Shown: positions 18,938 through 28,642, counted from the first letter of the stretch. The stretch: 64,000 bases of DNA from an uncultured Blautia sp. (GCA_946557785.1 CAMNTH010000012.1:25002-89001), one strand, 5' to 3'. Notes: generated from the letters alone by a model not told the origin. Program-made: numbers and translations.

Positions 18938-21232
18938 CTAAGATTCTTCACAGAACCGTTCTATCCATACACGTTTCCCGTCAGTAGACACAGTAATGGC
19001 GCCGTTTTTCATAGTATATTCCAGGCGGCACCCTGTCTCTTCCAGTCTTTGGACAGTCTCCGGCGAAGGATGTCCGTATGTATTTGTGGAAGAACAGGAA
19101 ATCACCCCCACCTCCGGTCGGATCTTTTCAAGGAAAGATTCGCCTGAGGAATAGCGGGAGCCGTGATGGCCAACCTTTAAAAAATCAACATCAGACAAAC
19201 TGTTTTCCTTCAGAAGTTCTTTCTCTCCCTTTTCTCCAATATCCCCTGTAAAAAGCCCGCGCCATTCTTTGTACTTAAGTTCCACCACCATAGCTTCCTC
19301 ATTTACATCCGCTCCGGAAGCATTGCTCTTTGGAGAAAGGATGGAAACACTCAAATCCCCTGCTTTCATCCGATCTCCTGCATTTGTACCTGCCGTTTTC
19401 ATTCCAGCCTTCTCCGCCAGGGCCGCAAGCTCTTCCCAGACATTTGGAGGTTCTCTCCATCCAGGAAGATACAAAGTCCCCCCCTGAATGGAAGTTAATC
19501 CATCCCCCATATAAGTCAGCAGTTCCTTGATGCCGCTGATATGGTCTTCATCCGTATGGGAAATAAAAATACCATCCAGATAAGAAATCCCCTGGCTTTT
19601 TAAATAAGGCATCAGCTGGTATTGTGCAATACTGGATTTATTGCTGCTTCCGCAGTCGATCAAAAAATGATATTTTTCCGGAGTTTCTATTACAATACAG
19701 TCCCCCTGTCCTACATCCAGACAGGTAACCTTTAGATTTCCCCCAGGTTTCCATCCCAGGATAGCAACCCCCGCCCCAAGGAGAAGCAGCATTTCCAGTT
19801 CCGTCTTTCCAGGAATATGCCAGCCCTTTCTCACCCTTTCCTTTTTCCACGAAGCTTTTTCTTTTCTCTCCCCTCTCTTTCCTAAAAAAACAGCCAGAAA
19901 CAGCAATCCATAATACAGCAGAACCTGCCATAATTCCGGTCTTCCCCCAATCCATGTACACCAGGGAATTTCTCCTGAAAGCCTGCACAATTGCTCATAG
20001 AAAAACAAAAGCGCCCTTCCCGGAAGCAGGATAATCTCCGCCGCCTTCAGGCAGAACAATCCCGTCAGACCGCCCAATACACCGCAGACCAAAACCGCCC
20101 CCACAGTAGGAAGTACTGCAAGATTAAGCAAAATCCCCATCAGCGATACCTCTCCGTAGAAATACAGCATTATGGGAAGGGTGATCATCTGCACAGACAG
20201 GGAAGCAAGGAATGTATTTACCATCTTTCTTCTGCTTCCTGTCATTGCCAAAACGTAAGGTGCCACAACCGTAAGCCCTGCCACAGCGCCGAAAGAAAGA
20301 AGAAATCCGCTGCTGTAAAGGTTCCCGGGCGCATGAAGCAGCATCAGAACAGCAGAAACCGCAAGTGCCGTCAGCCTATCATAGCATCTTCCCAAAAGCT
20401 GCGCACTAACTGCCAGAAAAAACATGCACACTGCCCTTATAGAAGACACGCTGCTCCCTGTCATCATTCCATACTGTACCATCAGCGTAATGGAAAGCAT
20501 CCCGGCAGGAACAAGACCAACCCCCGCTTTTTTCAGAAGGCTGTTCATCCCTGTTCCTAAAAGGCTGATATGCATACCGGATATGGCAAGAATGTGAATA
20601 ATCCCTGCTAACTGATATCGCATTTTTGTTTCTTCCTCCAGGCTGCCCTTTTCCCCCAGGACCATTGCTTCGAATACAGGGGCATCCTCTTTGGCAGTCT
20701 CCTCATAAATCTCTGCAAACCTCTCCCGCACATCCAGAATACCCTGCAAATAAGGGGACCAAGTATCTGATCTTTGAGTGATGACCCCGTCTTTTAGGAA
20801 ATAATAAATATGCCTGCAGCCATAATACTGACGGCTGTCAAATTCCCCCTGATTCCGGGCTTTGGGTACACGAATTAGCCTGCCTGATACTTTTAACAGG
20901 GTACCTGCAGGAATTTTCTCTGAACTTTCTTCTTTTTTCAAAAAAACTCTAACATTTTCAATGGAAATTTTTTTCACAGATGTGTCTTTTGTAGAATAAA
21001 TCTCTTCCTGATAAAGCAGATAAACTCTTTTGAGATAGATAGACTGGGAAAATTCTGTTTCTGCACACTGCTGTACCTCCCCGCAGATGACAGCCTCCGG
21101 ATGATCAGCTATCCATGCCTGAAGGGAGTGCGGCAGCGGATTCCCCCGAATAACCGGAATCCCCAACGCATCCATCAGACACAGCGCCAGCATCAGGAGC
21201 AGGCAGACCACACACATGGGGCGTCTTCCCAA
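18938..21232 (-). CDS. comEC: ComEC/Rec2 DNA internalisation channel with metallo-beta-lactamase domain
   Basis: 764 residues. An N-terminal region (DUF4131-like) and the Competence membrane domain with GIIHILAISGMHISLLG precede a C-terminal MBL-fold domain containing LDVGQGDCIVIE and the metal site SHTDEDHISG, then VGHHGSRYS. ComEC forms the membrane channel for single-stranded DNA during transformation; the MBL domain is thought to degrade one strand. The start is TTG 21232 with AAAGGAG a short distance upstream. It is 23 bases downstream of the GerMN gene. Length is normal and no break is seen. Confidence 0.94.
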   Translation of the reverse strand: MGRRPMCVVCLLLMLALCLMDALGIPVIRGNPLPHSLQAWIADHPEAVICGEVQQCAETEFSQSIYLKRVYLLYQEEIYSTKDTSVKKISIENVRVFLKKEESSEKIPAGTLLKVSGRLIRVPKARNQGEFDSRQYYGCRHIYYFLKDGVITQRSDTWSPYLQGILDVRERFAEIYEETAKEDAPVFEAMVLGEKGSLEEETKMRYQLAGIIHILAISGMHISLLGTGMNSLLKKAGVGLVPAGMLSITLMVQYGMMTGSSVSSIRAVCMFFLAVSAQLLGRCYDRLTALAVSAVLMLLHAPGNLYSSGFLLSFGAVAGLTVVAPYVLAMTGSRRKMVNTFLASLSVQMITLPIMLYFYGEVSLMGILLNLAVLPTVGAVLVCGVLGGLTGLFCLKAAEIILLPGRALLFFYEQLCRLSGEIPWCTWIGGRPELWQVLLYYGLLFLAVFLGKRGERKEKASWKKERVRKGWHIPGKTELEMLLLLGAGVAILGWKPGGNLKVTCLDVGQGDCIVIETPEKYHFLIDCGSSNKSSIAQYQLMPYLKSQGISYLDGIFISHTDEDHISGIKELLTYMGDGLTSIQGGTLYLPGWREPPNVWEELAALAEKAGMKTAGTNAGDRMKAGDLSVSILSPKSNASGADVNEEAMVVELKYKEWRGLFTGDIGEKGEKELLKENSLSDVDFLKVGHHGSRYSSGESFLEKIRPEVGVISCSSTNTYGHPSPETVQRLEETGCRLEYTMKNGAITVSTDGKRVWIERFCEES

Positions 21233-21255
21233 AGCGCTCCTTTCCGATCAGCTTT

Positions 21256-22203
21256 TTATTTCTGATCCTCTTCCTGTACGATTAGCTCTTCATTCCGCTC
21301 ATAATAATTATACAGCGGCATATCCTTTCTAAAGTTCCCTTCCGAACTGCCGTCCACAGAAATCTGTACTTTATCCGCCTCACAGGCTGCAAGCACGGAA
21401 TTCACCACAGAGTAAACCTGAACTGCTTCTGAAACATCCGGCGCATACTCCAGAAAACCGCCGCCCAGGTTCAGATAACATACCCTGTCTGAGATCAGTG
21501 CGCTAACAGCCAGCGTATTTCCTGATATTGCAGGATAGTGACCTTTTACCATAGGGCCCTTTGCAAGCTGTTCCAGGACAACTCGTTCTTTTGGAAGGTT
21601 CTTTTTATAATATACTTTTCTCTTTTCTTCTACCAGTTTCGTGCCTGTCTTATCCGCAAAATACAGCGTAAACGTGTCATAACGATACTCATTCATGTTC
21701 TCCTCAGAATATTCCACAAATGTACTGTCATCCATGTCACCGATTTTCTGGTTTTTGGAATCTGTAATATCCTGCCCGTTTACGCAAAATCGAACGGCCT
21801 GGACCCCGGGTATCTGCACAAACATTTTTACAATACCTGCCCGCACCAGAATCTCCCGGACTCTGCTCATTTTACTGTACTGTCCATTAAAATCAATAGT
21901 CAGTACATTCTCTGTAGTCGTATAAGAATTAATGGTAACTTCTTTCGGCAAAAGATTAATCTCCTCACCCTCTGCTGCCATTTTGCCAAGACGCTGCATC
22001 AGGTCTTTGATCATATACTCTGCTTCTTCCTCTTTCGGCATATACTCTTTTTGTTCCAGCCGTGTTTCGTCTGTACTGAGGTAATAAATACTGTAACTGT
22101 TTTCTTTCTCTTTCTGCTGCGTATCTTCCACTTCAATAGTACAGCCAGCCAGAGAAATGCATGTCAGAAGCACAGCAAGAAGTATACTTAAATTTTTCTT
22201 CAC
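21256..22203 (-). CDS. GerMN-domain lipoprotein
   Basis: 315 residues from GTG 22203, with AGGAGG just upstream. The signal peptide ends in lipobox SLAGC (Cys21). Two GerMN-type repeats follow: one with VTINSYTTTENVLTIDFNGQYSKM, the other with LAVSALISDRVCYLNLGGGFLEY. GerMN proteins occur in spore germination (GerM) and, as lipoproteins, beside histidine kinases (for example LpqB in Actinobacteria). Ten bases after the kinase gene, it may modulate that sensor at the cell surface; this is inference. Confidence 0.85.
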   Translation of the reverse strand: MKKNLSILLAVLLTCISLAGCTIEVEDTQQKEKENSYSIYYLSTDETRLEQKEYMPKEEEAEYMIKDLMQRLGKMAAEGEEINLLPKEVTINSYTTTENVLTIDFNGQYSKMSRVREILVRAGIVKMFVQIPGVQAVRFCVNGQDITDSKNQKIGDMDDSTFVEYSEENMNEYRYDTFTLYFADKTGTKLVEEKRKVYYKKNLPKERVVLEQLAKGPMVKGHYPAISGNTLAVSALISDRVCYLNLGGGFLEYAPDVSEAVQVYSVVNSVLAACEADKVQISVDGSSEGNFRKDMPLYNYYERNEELIVQEEDQK

Positions 22204-22213
22204 CCAGCACCTC

Positions 22214-23635
22214 CTACGGTATATAAGACAACGGAATCCGAACGGAGAACGTGGTTCCCTCGCCCTCCCTGCTGAATACCTTGATCACTCCATGATGCAT
22301 TGCAATACTGCTTCTGGTAATGGCAAGGCCAAGTCCTGTTCCGCCGATTTCCTTAGAATGAGATTTGTCAACCCGGTAAAACCTCTCAAAAACACGTTCA
22401 ATGGAATCCTCCGGAATTCCAAGACCGGAGTCTGCCACAGTCACATAAAAGTATTTGTGATCCGCATCCAGTGATACCCTTACCCACCCGTCGTCAACAT
22501 TATATTTAATACCGTTTTCCACCAGGTTACTGATAGCAGAAGTAAATTTAATTTCATCCACGTCCGCCTCTACAGTACGGAAGCTATCCAGAATAAGATC
22601 AATATTCCGTTTGTCTGCAATGGGCCGCAGACGCTTCAAAATGGATTCCAGAAGCTGATTGATATCCGAATGGGCAATATTCAGATCGGAAGACTTTTTA
22701 TCCATTTTTACAAGAGTAAGAAGATCTGTGATAATCTTATTTTCTCTGTCAATCTCTGCTGTAATATCCTGCATAAACTCCTGGTACAATTCCTCCGGAA
22801 CCCCGGACTGCCCCACCAGGGAGTCTGCCAATACTTTCATAGAGGTTAATGGCGTCTTCAGTTCATGGGACACATTGGATACAAACTCCTGACGGGATTC
22901 ATCCAGCACCTTCATTCGGGCTACCATTTTATTGAATGCATCTGTTATAAGTACCGTTTCCGTATAGTCAGGAACGGATATCTGTTCGTTCTGATAACCA
23001 TCTGTCAGATCCTCAATGGCTCTGGTAACTCTGGCAAAAGGCTTCACCAACACAGTAGAAAGCACATAGGCCAGGAGAACCGAAAGAATCACAAGGATTG
23101 CAATAATAATAATTCCTCTCTGTTCCAGATGATGCACTGTTGAAGAAATCTCCCTGCAGGAAAAAGTAACAAGCATGGCCCCCTGAAGCTGCTGCACATC
23201 CGGGCTCTTTACCGGAACCGCAATCTCCAGGATCCGTCCATTTCTGCTGTAGCCTGTATCCTTTTCCCCCTTAAAGCATCTGATGATCTCCGGAGATACC
23301 ATAGTTTTTCCTTCATCTACGTGGTAAGTATCCTTCACTACCTTAAAATCCCTGTCTACCAACAGTATCCTGCCGCTGTAAATATTAGACAATAACTCCA
23401 GCTTGCTGTTTACAGCCTGTGAGCTGGAGTCATTGAGGTAATTCTCTTTAATTAGCAGATTGCACAAAATATCACACTGCTTCCGGACACTATTCACACG
23501 GATCTCAATGGCTTTATCCTCATAATTGGCAATCACCATTGCCGCAGCAATGATCCCCGGTACAATTCCCAGAATGATCAGGATAATCAGAATACGGAAA
23601 CGCAGACTCTTAAAAAAGTTCCCTCGTTTCTTCAT
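22214..23635 (-). CDS. Two-component sensor histidine kinase (PhoR/WalK type)
   Basis: 473 residues. Membrane helices at about 13-35 and 173-196 flank an extracellular sensor of roughly 135 residues (Cache-like). A HAMP linker follows, then HisKA with FVSNVSHELKTPLTSM (His257) and HATPase_c with NLVENGIKYNV, DSGLGIP and GGTGLGLAI. It autophosphorylates and passes phosphate to the regulator encoded three bases upstream. Genes on both sides belong to a competence run (comEA, comEC, holA), so the pair may respond to envelope state or control DNA uptake. Confidence 0.93.
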   Translation of the reverse strand: MKKRGNFFKSLRFRILIILIILGIVPGIIAAAMVIANYEDKAIEIRVNSVRKQCDILCNLLIKENYLNDSSSQAVNSKLELLSNIYSGRILLVDRDFKVVKDTYHVDEGKTMVSPEIIRCFKGEKDTGYSRNGRILEIAVPVKSPDVQQLQGAMLVTFSCREISSTVHHLEQRGIIIIAILVILSVLLAYVLSTVLVKPFARVTRAIEDLTDGYQNEQISVPDYTETVLITDAFNKMVARMKVLDESRQEFVSNVSHELKTPLTSMKVLADSLVGQSGVPEELYQEFMQDITAEIDRENKIITDLLTLVKMDKKSSDLNIAHSDINQLLESILKRLRPIADKRNIDLILDSFRTVEADVDEIKFTSAISNLVENGIKYNVDDGWVRVSLDADHKYFYVTVADSGLGIPEDSIERVFERFYRVDKSHSKEIGGTGLGLAITRSSIAMHHGVIKVFSREGEGTTFSVRIPLSYIP

Positions 23636-23638
23636 AGC

Positions 23639-24328
23639 CTACGCCTGGAAATAGTATCCAACACCCCATTTGGTGTGTACATATTTGGGCTCACTGGGAT
23701 TCGCCTCAATTTTTTCACGAAGTCTTCGGATATGTACATCTACTGTACGCACATCTCCGGGATATTCATATCCCCATACAATATTCAAAAGATTTTCACG
23801 GCTGTATACTTTGTTTGGGTTAAATACCAAAAGCTCCAGCACATCGAATTCCTTAGCTGTAAGGTTGATTTCCTTTCCGGAAATAAATACCCGGCGCCCC
23901 TCACAATCCAGCTTCAGGTCACCTGCCTGAATCGTCTTAGCCTTTTCTTTCTCCTCATGGTCAGAGCCTGCACGGCGAATGATGGCTTTAATGCGCGCCT
24001 TTACCTCCAGGATATTAAAGGGCTTCGTAATATAATCATCTGCACCATACTCCAGCCCCAGGATCTTATCCATGTCTTCGCCTTTGGCTGTAAGCATGAC
24101 AATGGGAACATTGGAAAATTCCCGGATCTGCTGGCATACCTCCAGCCCATCCATCTTAGGCAGCATCAGATCCAGAAGAATAATATCATATTTATTCTCT
24201 TTTGCCTTTTCAACCGCCTCTTCGCCATCGTAGGCACAGTCTACTTCCATTCCGTCCTGCTCCAGGCTGAAACGGATTCCCTTTACAATCAGCTTCTCGT
24301 CATCTACAACCAATACTTTCCTGCTCAT
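23639..24328 (-). CDS. OmpR-family response regulator (WalR/PhoP type)
   Basis: 229 residues. The receiver domain has acidic pocket VVDDE and phospho-acceptor Asp53 (LLDLMLPKMDG), with conserved Thr in MLTAKGE and Lys in TKPF. A C-terminal winged helix ends RTVDVHIRRLREKIE...KWGVGYYF. It pairs with the downstream kinase (gap three bases). Start ATG 24328 sits behind AGGAG, immediately after the comEA stop, so it is in the same transcript. Very like WalR, but the classic walHIJ neighbours are absent. Confidence 0.93.
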   Translation of the reverse strand: MSRKVLVVDDEKLIVKGIRFSLEQDGMEVDCAYDGEEAVEKAKENKYDIILLDLMLPKMDGLEVCQQIREFSNVPIVMLTAKGEDMDKILGLEYGADDYITKPFNILEVKARIKAIIRRAGSDHEEKEKAKTIQAGDLKLDCEGRRVFISGKEINLTAKEFDVLELLVFNPNKVYSRENLLNIVWGYEYPGDVRTVDVHIRRLREKIEANPSEPKYVHTKWGVGYYFQA

Positions 24329-24338
24329 TCATGTTCTC

Positions 24339-25031
24339 CTATTCTACTGCTATATTGTCTTTTATCTTCACGAATGTTCCTTCTTTAATGCCTGGAACAT
24401 TCAAAATCTCCTCGATCGCGGAAAATCCGCCGTGTTCTTCCCTGTACGCCACAATTGCCTGTGCCTTGGACGCCCCGATTCCTGCAAGGGCAGTAAGGGC
24501 ATCTTCATCTGCTGTATTCAGGTTGATTTTGCCGGATGCACCTCCCTGGGCATCCCTTCCGGCTTCTTTCCTGGCTAAACTCTTTTCCATGGGGCTTTGA
24601 AAAGATTGGCTGTTCTCTGCCTCTTCCCTGGTAGGAATATATACCTGCTGCCCATCCTCAAGCTTTTCGGCCTGGTTTACATATTCTCCTGCCGCATCCT
24701 GCAAAAACCCGCCTGCTGCTTCTATCGCCTGAAACACACGGCTGCCAGCATTCAATTGATAGACGCCCGGTTCTGCCACCGCACCGATTACGTCCACATA
24801 AATCTCTGCAGGCAGAACAGCTGTCTCCCGGCTGCTTCCATGAGTCTCTTCCTCCTGCACGGAAGGTCTGGAATCCTTTTTTTCTTCTTCCTCTTCTGTC
24901 TGTCCGGACCCTTCCAGAAATTCCGCTTCCCTTCTTCCGCACCCTGACGATGTTAAAAGCACTATGGCCAGTGCACACCCTGCCAGTATTAGCAAGCATG
25001 CCTGAAAAAAAGTTCCTATATTATTTTTCAT
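24339..25031 (-). CDS. comEA: ComEA-like DNA receptor with SLBB and helix-hairpin-helix
   Basis: 230 residues. An N-terminal anchor (FFQACLLILAGCALAIVLL) is followed by an acidic linker, an SLBB domain (IYVDVIGAVAEPGVYQL, then DGQQVYIPTREEAE) and a C-terminal HhH module (INLNTADEDALTALAGIG...AIVAYREEHGGF). ComEA binds double-stranded DNA outside the membrane and hands it to ComEC. Its usual partner comEC lies 3 kb further on, with a two-component system and a lipoprotein gene between. Confidence 0.92.
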   Translation of the reverse strand: MKNNIGTFFQACLLILAGCALAIVLLTSSGCGRREAEFLEGSGQTEEEEEKKDSRPSVQEEETHGSSRETAVLPAEIYVDVIGAVAEPGVYQLNAGSRVFQAIEAAGGFLQDAAGEYVNQAEKLEDGQQVYIPTREEAENSQSFQSPMEKSLARKEAGRDAQGGASGKINLNTADEDALTALAGIGASKAQAIVAYREEHGGFSAIEEILNVPGIKEGTFVKIKDNIAVE

Positions 25032-25101
25032 AGTTCTTAGGTTCGCTCCTTTGCCTTAATATGGCGGTGAGTTCCCCTTTTCTCATACAGAACCTTGTTT
25101 T

Positions 25102-25130
25102 ATTTTAACGAATTATTACAAAATTTACAA
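25102..25130 (-). promoter_or_regulatory. Promoter for the comEA-holA run
   Basis: Minus-strand TTGTAA (25125-25130), 17-base spacer and TAAAAT (25102-25107), 71 bases before comEA. Confidence 0.6.
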
Positions 25131-25139
25131 TAGAAATCC

Positions 25140-25574
25140 TTATTTTTGCCACTTAAAAATTACGATTCCTGCAATGGCAACTGCCATCCCCAAAATCTTC
25201 CTCCATTCAAAAGGCTGTTTATCTACCCCAAACATCCCAAACAGTTCGATTACATAAGCTACGATCAGCTGGGAAATCACAATCAGCATAGCGGCCCTGG
25301 CAGGCCCCAAAGCTCCCATGCTCTGAATTACCGTAATGGTAATAAAGGCACCGATCACACCTCCAAGAAGTGTATATTTATTTTCCACCTGCCACAAAGC
25401 ACCTATGCTCTCCCGTCCTGTAAAGAGCCAGGCAAGCACACATACCAGAAATGCCGAAAACTGAACCCAGCCAGTGGAAACCCACAAGCTGCTTTGCTTG
25501 GTTACTTCTGTATTAAACACCCCCTGGATACTCATCAAAGCCCCAGACAACAATGCAATAAGAATACCCCACAT
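25140..25574 (-). CDS. YdcZ-type (DUF606) small DMT transporter
   Basis: 144 residues with about five membrane helices: MWGILIALLSGALMSIQG, then GWVQFSAFLVCVLAWLF, LLGGVIGAFITITVIQSM, AAMLIVISQLIVAYVIELF and a terminal AVAIAGIVIF. This is the half-size DUF606 form of the drug/metabolite transporter fold, which usually works as a dimer; substrates are unknown. Start ATG 25574 follows ACGGAGGG. Little room exists for a promoter after the upstream hairpin, so it may depend on readthrough from the NatAB operon. Confidence 0.85.
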   Translation of the reverse strand: MWGILIALLSGALMSIQGVFNTEVTKQSSLWVSTGWVQFSAFLVCVLAWLFTGRESIGALWQVENKYTLLGGVIGAFITITVIQSMGALGPARAAMLIVISQLIVAYVIELFGMFGVDKQPFEWRKILGMAVAIAGIVIFKWQK

Positions 25575-25601
25575 AAAAATCCCTCCGTAAGATCAATATT
25601 G

Positions 25602-25633
25602 AAAAAGGTGAATGATTCACCATTCACCTTTTT
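25602..25633 (-). terminator. Strong hairpin between natB and the YdcZ gene
   Basis: Perfect 13-bp stem AAAAAGGTGAATG / CATTCACCTTTTT with a six-base loop, ending in five T on the minus strand. It should terminate the NatAB operon, or attenuate the gene that starts 28 bases beyond. Confidence 0.85.
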
Positions 25634-25684
25634 CATTGTTTCTATTAGAATATACATCTTTTGGAGCTTTTATGCACATATTGC

Positions 25685-26941
25685 TTACTGCTCTTTCAGC
25701 TTCCGTACAGTAGCACCGAATTTCAGAGGATTGCCATAGTGCAAAGTCCCGAACCGGAAAATCTTCGCAGACAGAATTCCTGCCAAAACACAGCTTGCAG
25801 CCAGCAGCACTCCTGAAAGCAGTGTTTCCCACACTGTCACACTTCCCATGGATACACGGATAAACATGGCGTTTCCTGAAGTAAATGGAATAAAGGATGC
25901 CACCTTCATTAACATGCTGTCACAGTCTGACATTCCCAGCATTGCAATTAAAAAAGAAGCAATATAGATCATCATAACAGGCATGGAACTCTTGCTGATA
26001 TCTTCTGTCTTTGATACCATGGCACCCAGCATTCCGAAAATAAATGCATACAGCAGATAACTCAGCATTGCAAAAATCCCATAAATGATCAGCACTCTGG
26101 CCGGAATATCAAACAAAAAGTCCAGCATTCCTCCCCATTTATCCTGAAATGCATAATAGGAGGCAAAACCTGTACCAAGAATAAGAACTGCCTGCAGTAC
26201 ACCTGCAATCGCTCCTGCCAGAACCTTACCGAAGATCAGACTGTTAGGATTCACACTGGTAACCAGGATTTCAATGGCACGATTGCTCTTTTCTGTAGTA
26301 ACGGATACTGCGATCATCTGTCCGTAGAAAATAATCAGGAAATAAACCACAAACACCAATGCATAGGTATACCCGTAATTCCGTGCGCTGTTCTTGCCTA
26401 AAATCTCCGTCGAAAGGGAAACACCCACATTTTCTGCTTCCATTACCTCTTCTGCACTTAAGCCCTTTTCTTTTAGATACTGCATTCTCTGATAAGTACT
26501 AAGGGCATTCTGGAACATATAGGAATATCTTTCACTCATGGACAGATTATTCACCACATAGGTAACATCCGAAAGGCTTTCCAGAATAAATCCGGCTTCT
26601 ATTTCCTCCTGTTCTACAGCAGTCTTCAGCTCCTGCTCTTCCTGGAAGGTTTTCCACTGTGCAGGCATCATATCAAGAAGCATATCCACATCATCCACCT
26701 GATCCGTTCTCACAAAAACCCCCAGGTTATCCAACGCCTCCTCTGTCATCTCAGCTTCCGCCGATGTTTCCTCCTTTACGGAGGTTTCGTCCTTCTCTGA
26801 GTTCAAAAGCCCTGGAATAAAGGTAGGAACGATGATCACACCTGCCATCACCACAGCCAGAAGTACTGTGGTCAGGACAAAACTTCGGTTCTTAAAATAA
26901 CTGTTCAGCTCAAATTTTAATACGGTCAAAAATTGTTTCAT
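25685..26941 (-). CDS. ABC-2 permease, NatB-like
   Basis: 418 residues. One N-terminal helix (NRSFVLTTVLLAVVMAGVIIV), a soluble extracytoplasmic region of about 150 residues, then five C-terminal helices starting at YTYALVFVVYFLIIFYGQM. This is the NatB/ABC-2 layout; Bacillus NatAB exports sodium, while relatives export antimicrobials. The start overlaps the ATPase gene by four bases, so they are coupled. Last gene of the XRE-DUF3169-NatA-NatB operon. Confidence 0.9.
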   Translation of the reverse strand: MKQFLTVLKFELNSYFKNRSFVLTTVLLAVVMAGVIIVPTFIPGLLNSEKDETSVKEETSAEAEMTEEALDNLGVFVRTDQVDDVDMLLDMMPAQWKTFQEEQELKTAVEQEEIEAGFILESLSDVTYVVNNLSMSERYSYMFQNALSTYQRMQYLKEKGLSAEEVMEAENVGVSLSTEILGKNSARNYGYTYALVFVVYFLIIFYGQMIAVSVTTEKSNRAIEILVTSVNPNSLIFGKVLAGAIAGVLQAVLILGTGFASYYAFQDKWGGMLDFLFDIPARVLIIYGIFAMLSYLLYAFIFGMLGAMVSKTEDISKSSMPVMMIYIASFLIAMLGMSDCDSMLMKVASFIPFTSGNAMFIRVSMGSVTVWETLLSGVLLAASCVLAGILSAKIFRFGTLHYGNPLKFGATVRKLKEQ

Positions 26942-27855
26942 GCCTCATCACCCGCCTTTTCTACAAAGATGTCATTTAAGGACGGTTCATACATTCCAAA
27001 GAACTCCATATCCACGTCCTGTTCCAGAAGCCGTTTCAGAATTGCAGACTTATTCTCAGGCTGCAGCTTCCTAATAATAATACGGTCCTTCTGCACTTTT
27101 TCCACTTCCAAAAGATCTGAAAAAGTGTCTCTAAGGCGTCTTGCCAACTCCTCAGATTCCTCCTCAAGGCTTGACAGCACAAGACGGTCACGTCCGAACT
27201 CTCTCTTGATCTCTCTCAAATTACCGGAAAGAACCAAATCCCCATGGTTGAGAATGGCAATCTCTTCACAGAATTCCTCCACATAACTCATCTGGTGGCT
27301 GGAAAAAATCACCAGTCTCCCTTCCTGAATCTGCTCCTTGATCACATCCTTCAGTATCTGGGAATTTACAGGATCGAGGCCGGAAAAAGGCTCATCCAGT
27401 ATAATAATGTCCGGATTACATAAAAGCGTCTGGGCAAGCTGCACCTTCTGCTGGTTTCCCTTGGACAGGGTCTCCAGCTTTCTGTTTTCATATTCCGCAA
27501 CCTCCATGCGCTCCAGCCATTTTTTCATATTAGCTTTTGCAGCTTTTGCCCCAAGCCCCCGGAGCATCCCCAGGTATATGAGCTGTTCTCCAACAGTCTT
27601 CTTGGGATACAGACCGCGTTCCTCAGGCAGATAGCCAATCTGATGTTCCCTGGGAATAAAAGGTTTCCCATCCATTAAAATCGTTCCCGAATTGCTTTTA
27701 AATACATCCATCAATATCCGGATCGTGGTTGTCTTTCCAGCACCGTTACGGCCGAGAAGACCCAGAGCGCTTCCGCTCTCCACGCAGAAAGAAATCCCGT
27801 GAAGCACTTCATTCTCCCCAAAATTCTTTTTCAAATTCTTAACTTCCAGTTTCAT
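26938..27855 (-). CDS. ABC transporter ATP-binding protein, NatA-like
   Basis: 305 residues. Walker A GLLGRNGAGKTTTIRIL, signature LSKGNQQKVQLAQ, Walker B IIILDEPFSGLDPVN, then a C-terminal extension typical of NatA-like proteins. It powers the NatB-like permease. Start ATG 27855 overlaps the stop of the DUF3169 gene (ATGA), and the permease overlaps its end, so all three are translated as a unit. Confidence 0.93.
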   Translation of the reverse strand: MKLEVKNLKKNFGENEVLHGISFCVESGSALGLLGRNGAGKTTTIRILMDVFKSNSGTILMDGKPFIPREHQIGYLPEERGLYPKKTVGEQLIYLGMLRGLGAKAAKANMKKWLERMEVAEYENRKLETLSKGNQQKVQLAQTLLCNPDIIILDEPFSGLDPVNSQILKDVIKEQIQEGRLVIFSSHQMSYVEEFCEEIAILNHGDLVLSGNLREIKREFGRDRLVLSSLEEESEELARRLRDTFSDLLEVEKVQKDRIIIRKLQPENKSAILKRLLEQDVDMEFFGMYEPSLNDIFVEKAGDEA

Positions 27856-28640
27856 GTATTCAGCTTACTTCCTTTCTTTTTTACACATGCATGACAATAG
27901 GTAACAGTTAATGCTATCCAGATAATCCCTACCATGACCACAGCCATAATGCCCGTGTTCCAAAACAGATGGCAGAGCATTGCAGCTGCAGAAAGAAACG
28001 ACACCAGCTTGTGAAGCGCAAGGCGGCTTTTATAGGAAGCCTGATAGATCATCTCCCGCTCTGCCTCATCACAATTCTCCAGCCACTGCTCCTGAAATTT
28101 CATGGAAGCGATATCTGCATTTTGCCTGGGATAAATCTTCTGCAGGGTTTTCACATAGCGTACCTGCCAGAACCCATTATAAATGCAGTCCAATATAAAA
28201 AGAACAAATATCAGGCAAAGTACACTATCTTCGCTTGCACTTAACGACTCTATATAATCCATCGAATATCCCGTGGATAAGAACACCATTGCAAGAACCA
28301 TTCCTGCGATACTGGAAACCGTCCCCACAGAGCCAAGCCATTCCATTTTATATTCCAGCCGGTCTCCTTCTTCATCATCCGCATCCGCCAGCGCCCTTCC
28401 CATAGTGCGAAGCTGATAGAGAACAGGTTCCCCGATCAGTACGCTGGCGATCAAAAAGAATGCCTGTATCTCCAAAAGATGTGCTCTTACCGCATCAGCA
28501 GCAGTTTTAAATACGCTGCCCAGGGAACCTATCTTAAAATATACACTGCAAAAGCCAACGATCCCTCCGCCTATTGCAAACGCCGTCATCTTCAAGCCAA
28601 ACTTCAGGTATGTATTCATTTTTTTCTTTGTCGCAGCCAT
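27852..28640 (-). CDS. DUF3169-like membrane protein
   Basis: 262 residues with about six membrane helices (near 13-32, 48-65, 104-123, 140-157, 207-225, 230-248) and a short charged loop DADDEEGDRLEYKMEW after the second. The layout and its place between a small XRE regulator and an ABC transporter match the DUF3169 family, whose function is unknown. Start ATG 28640 has GAGGAG eight bases upstream, inside the end of the XRE gene. Confidence 0.7.
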   Translation of the reverse strand: MAATKKKMNTYLKFGLKMTAFAIGGGIVGFCSVYFKIGSLGSVFKTAADAVRAHLLEIQAFFLIASVLIGEPVLYQLRTMGRALADADDEEGDRLEYKMEWLGSVGTVSSIAGMVLAMVFLSTGYSMDYIESLSASEDSVLCLIFVLFILDCIYNGFWQVRYVKTLQKIYPRQNADIASMKFQEQWLENCDEAEREMIYQASYKSRLALHKLVSFLSAAAMLCHLFWNTGIMAVVMVGIIWIALTVTYCHACVKKKGSKLNT

Positions 28641-28642
28641 CC

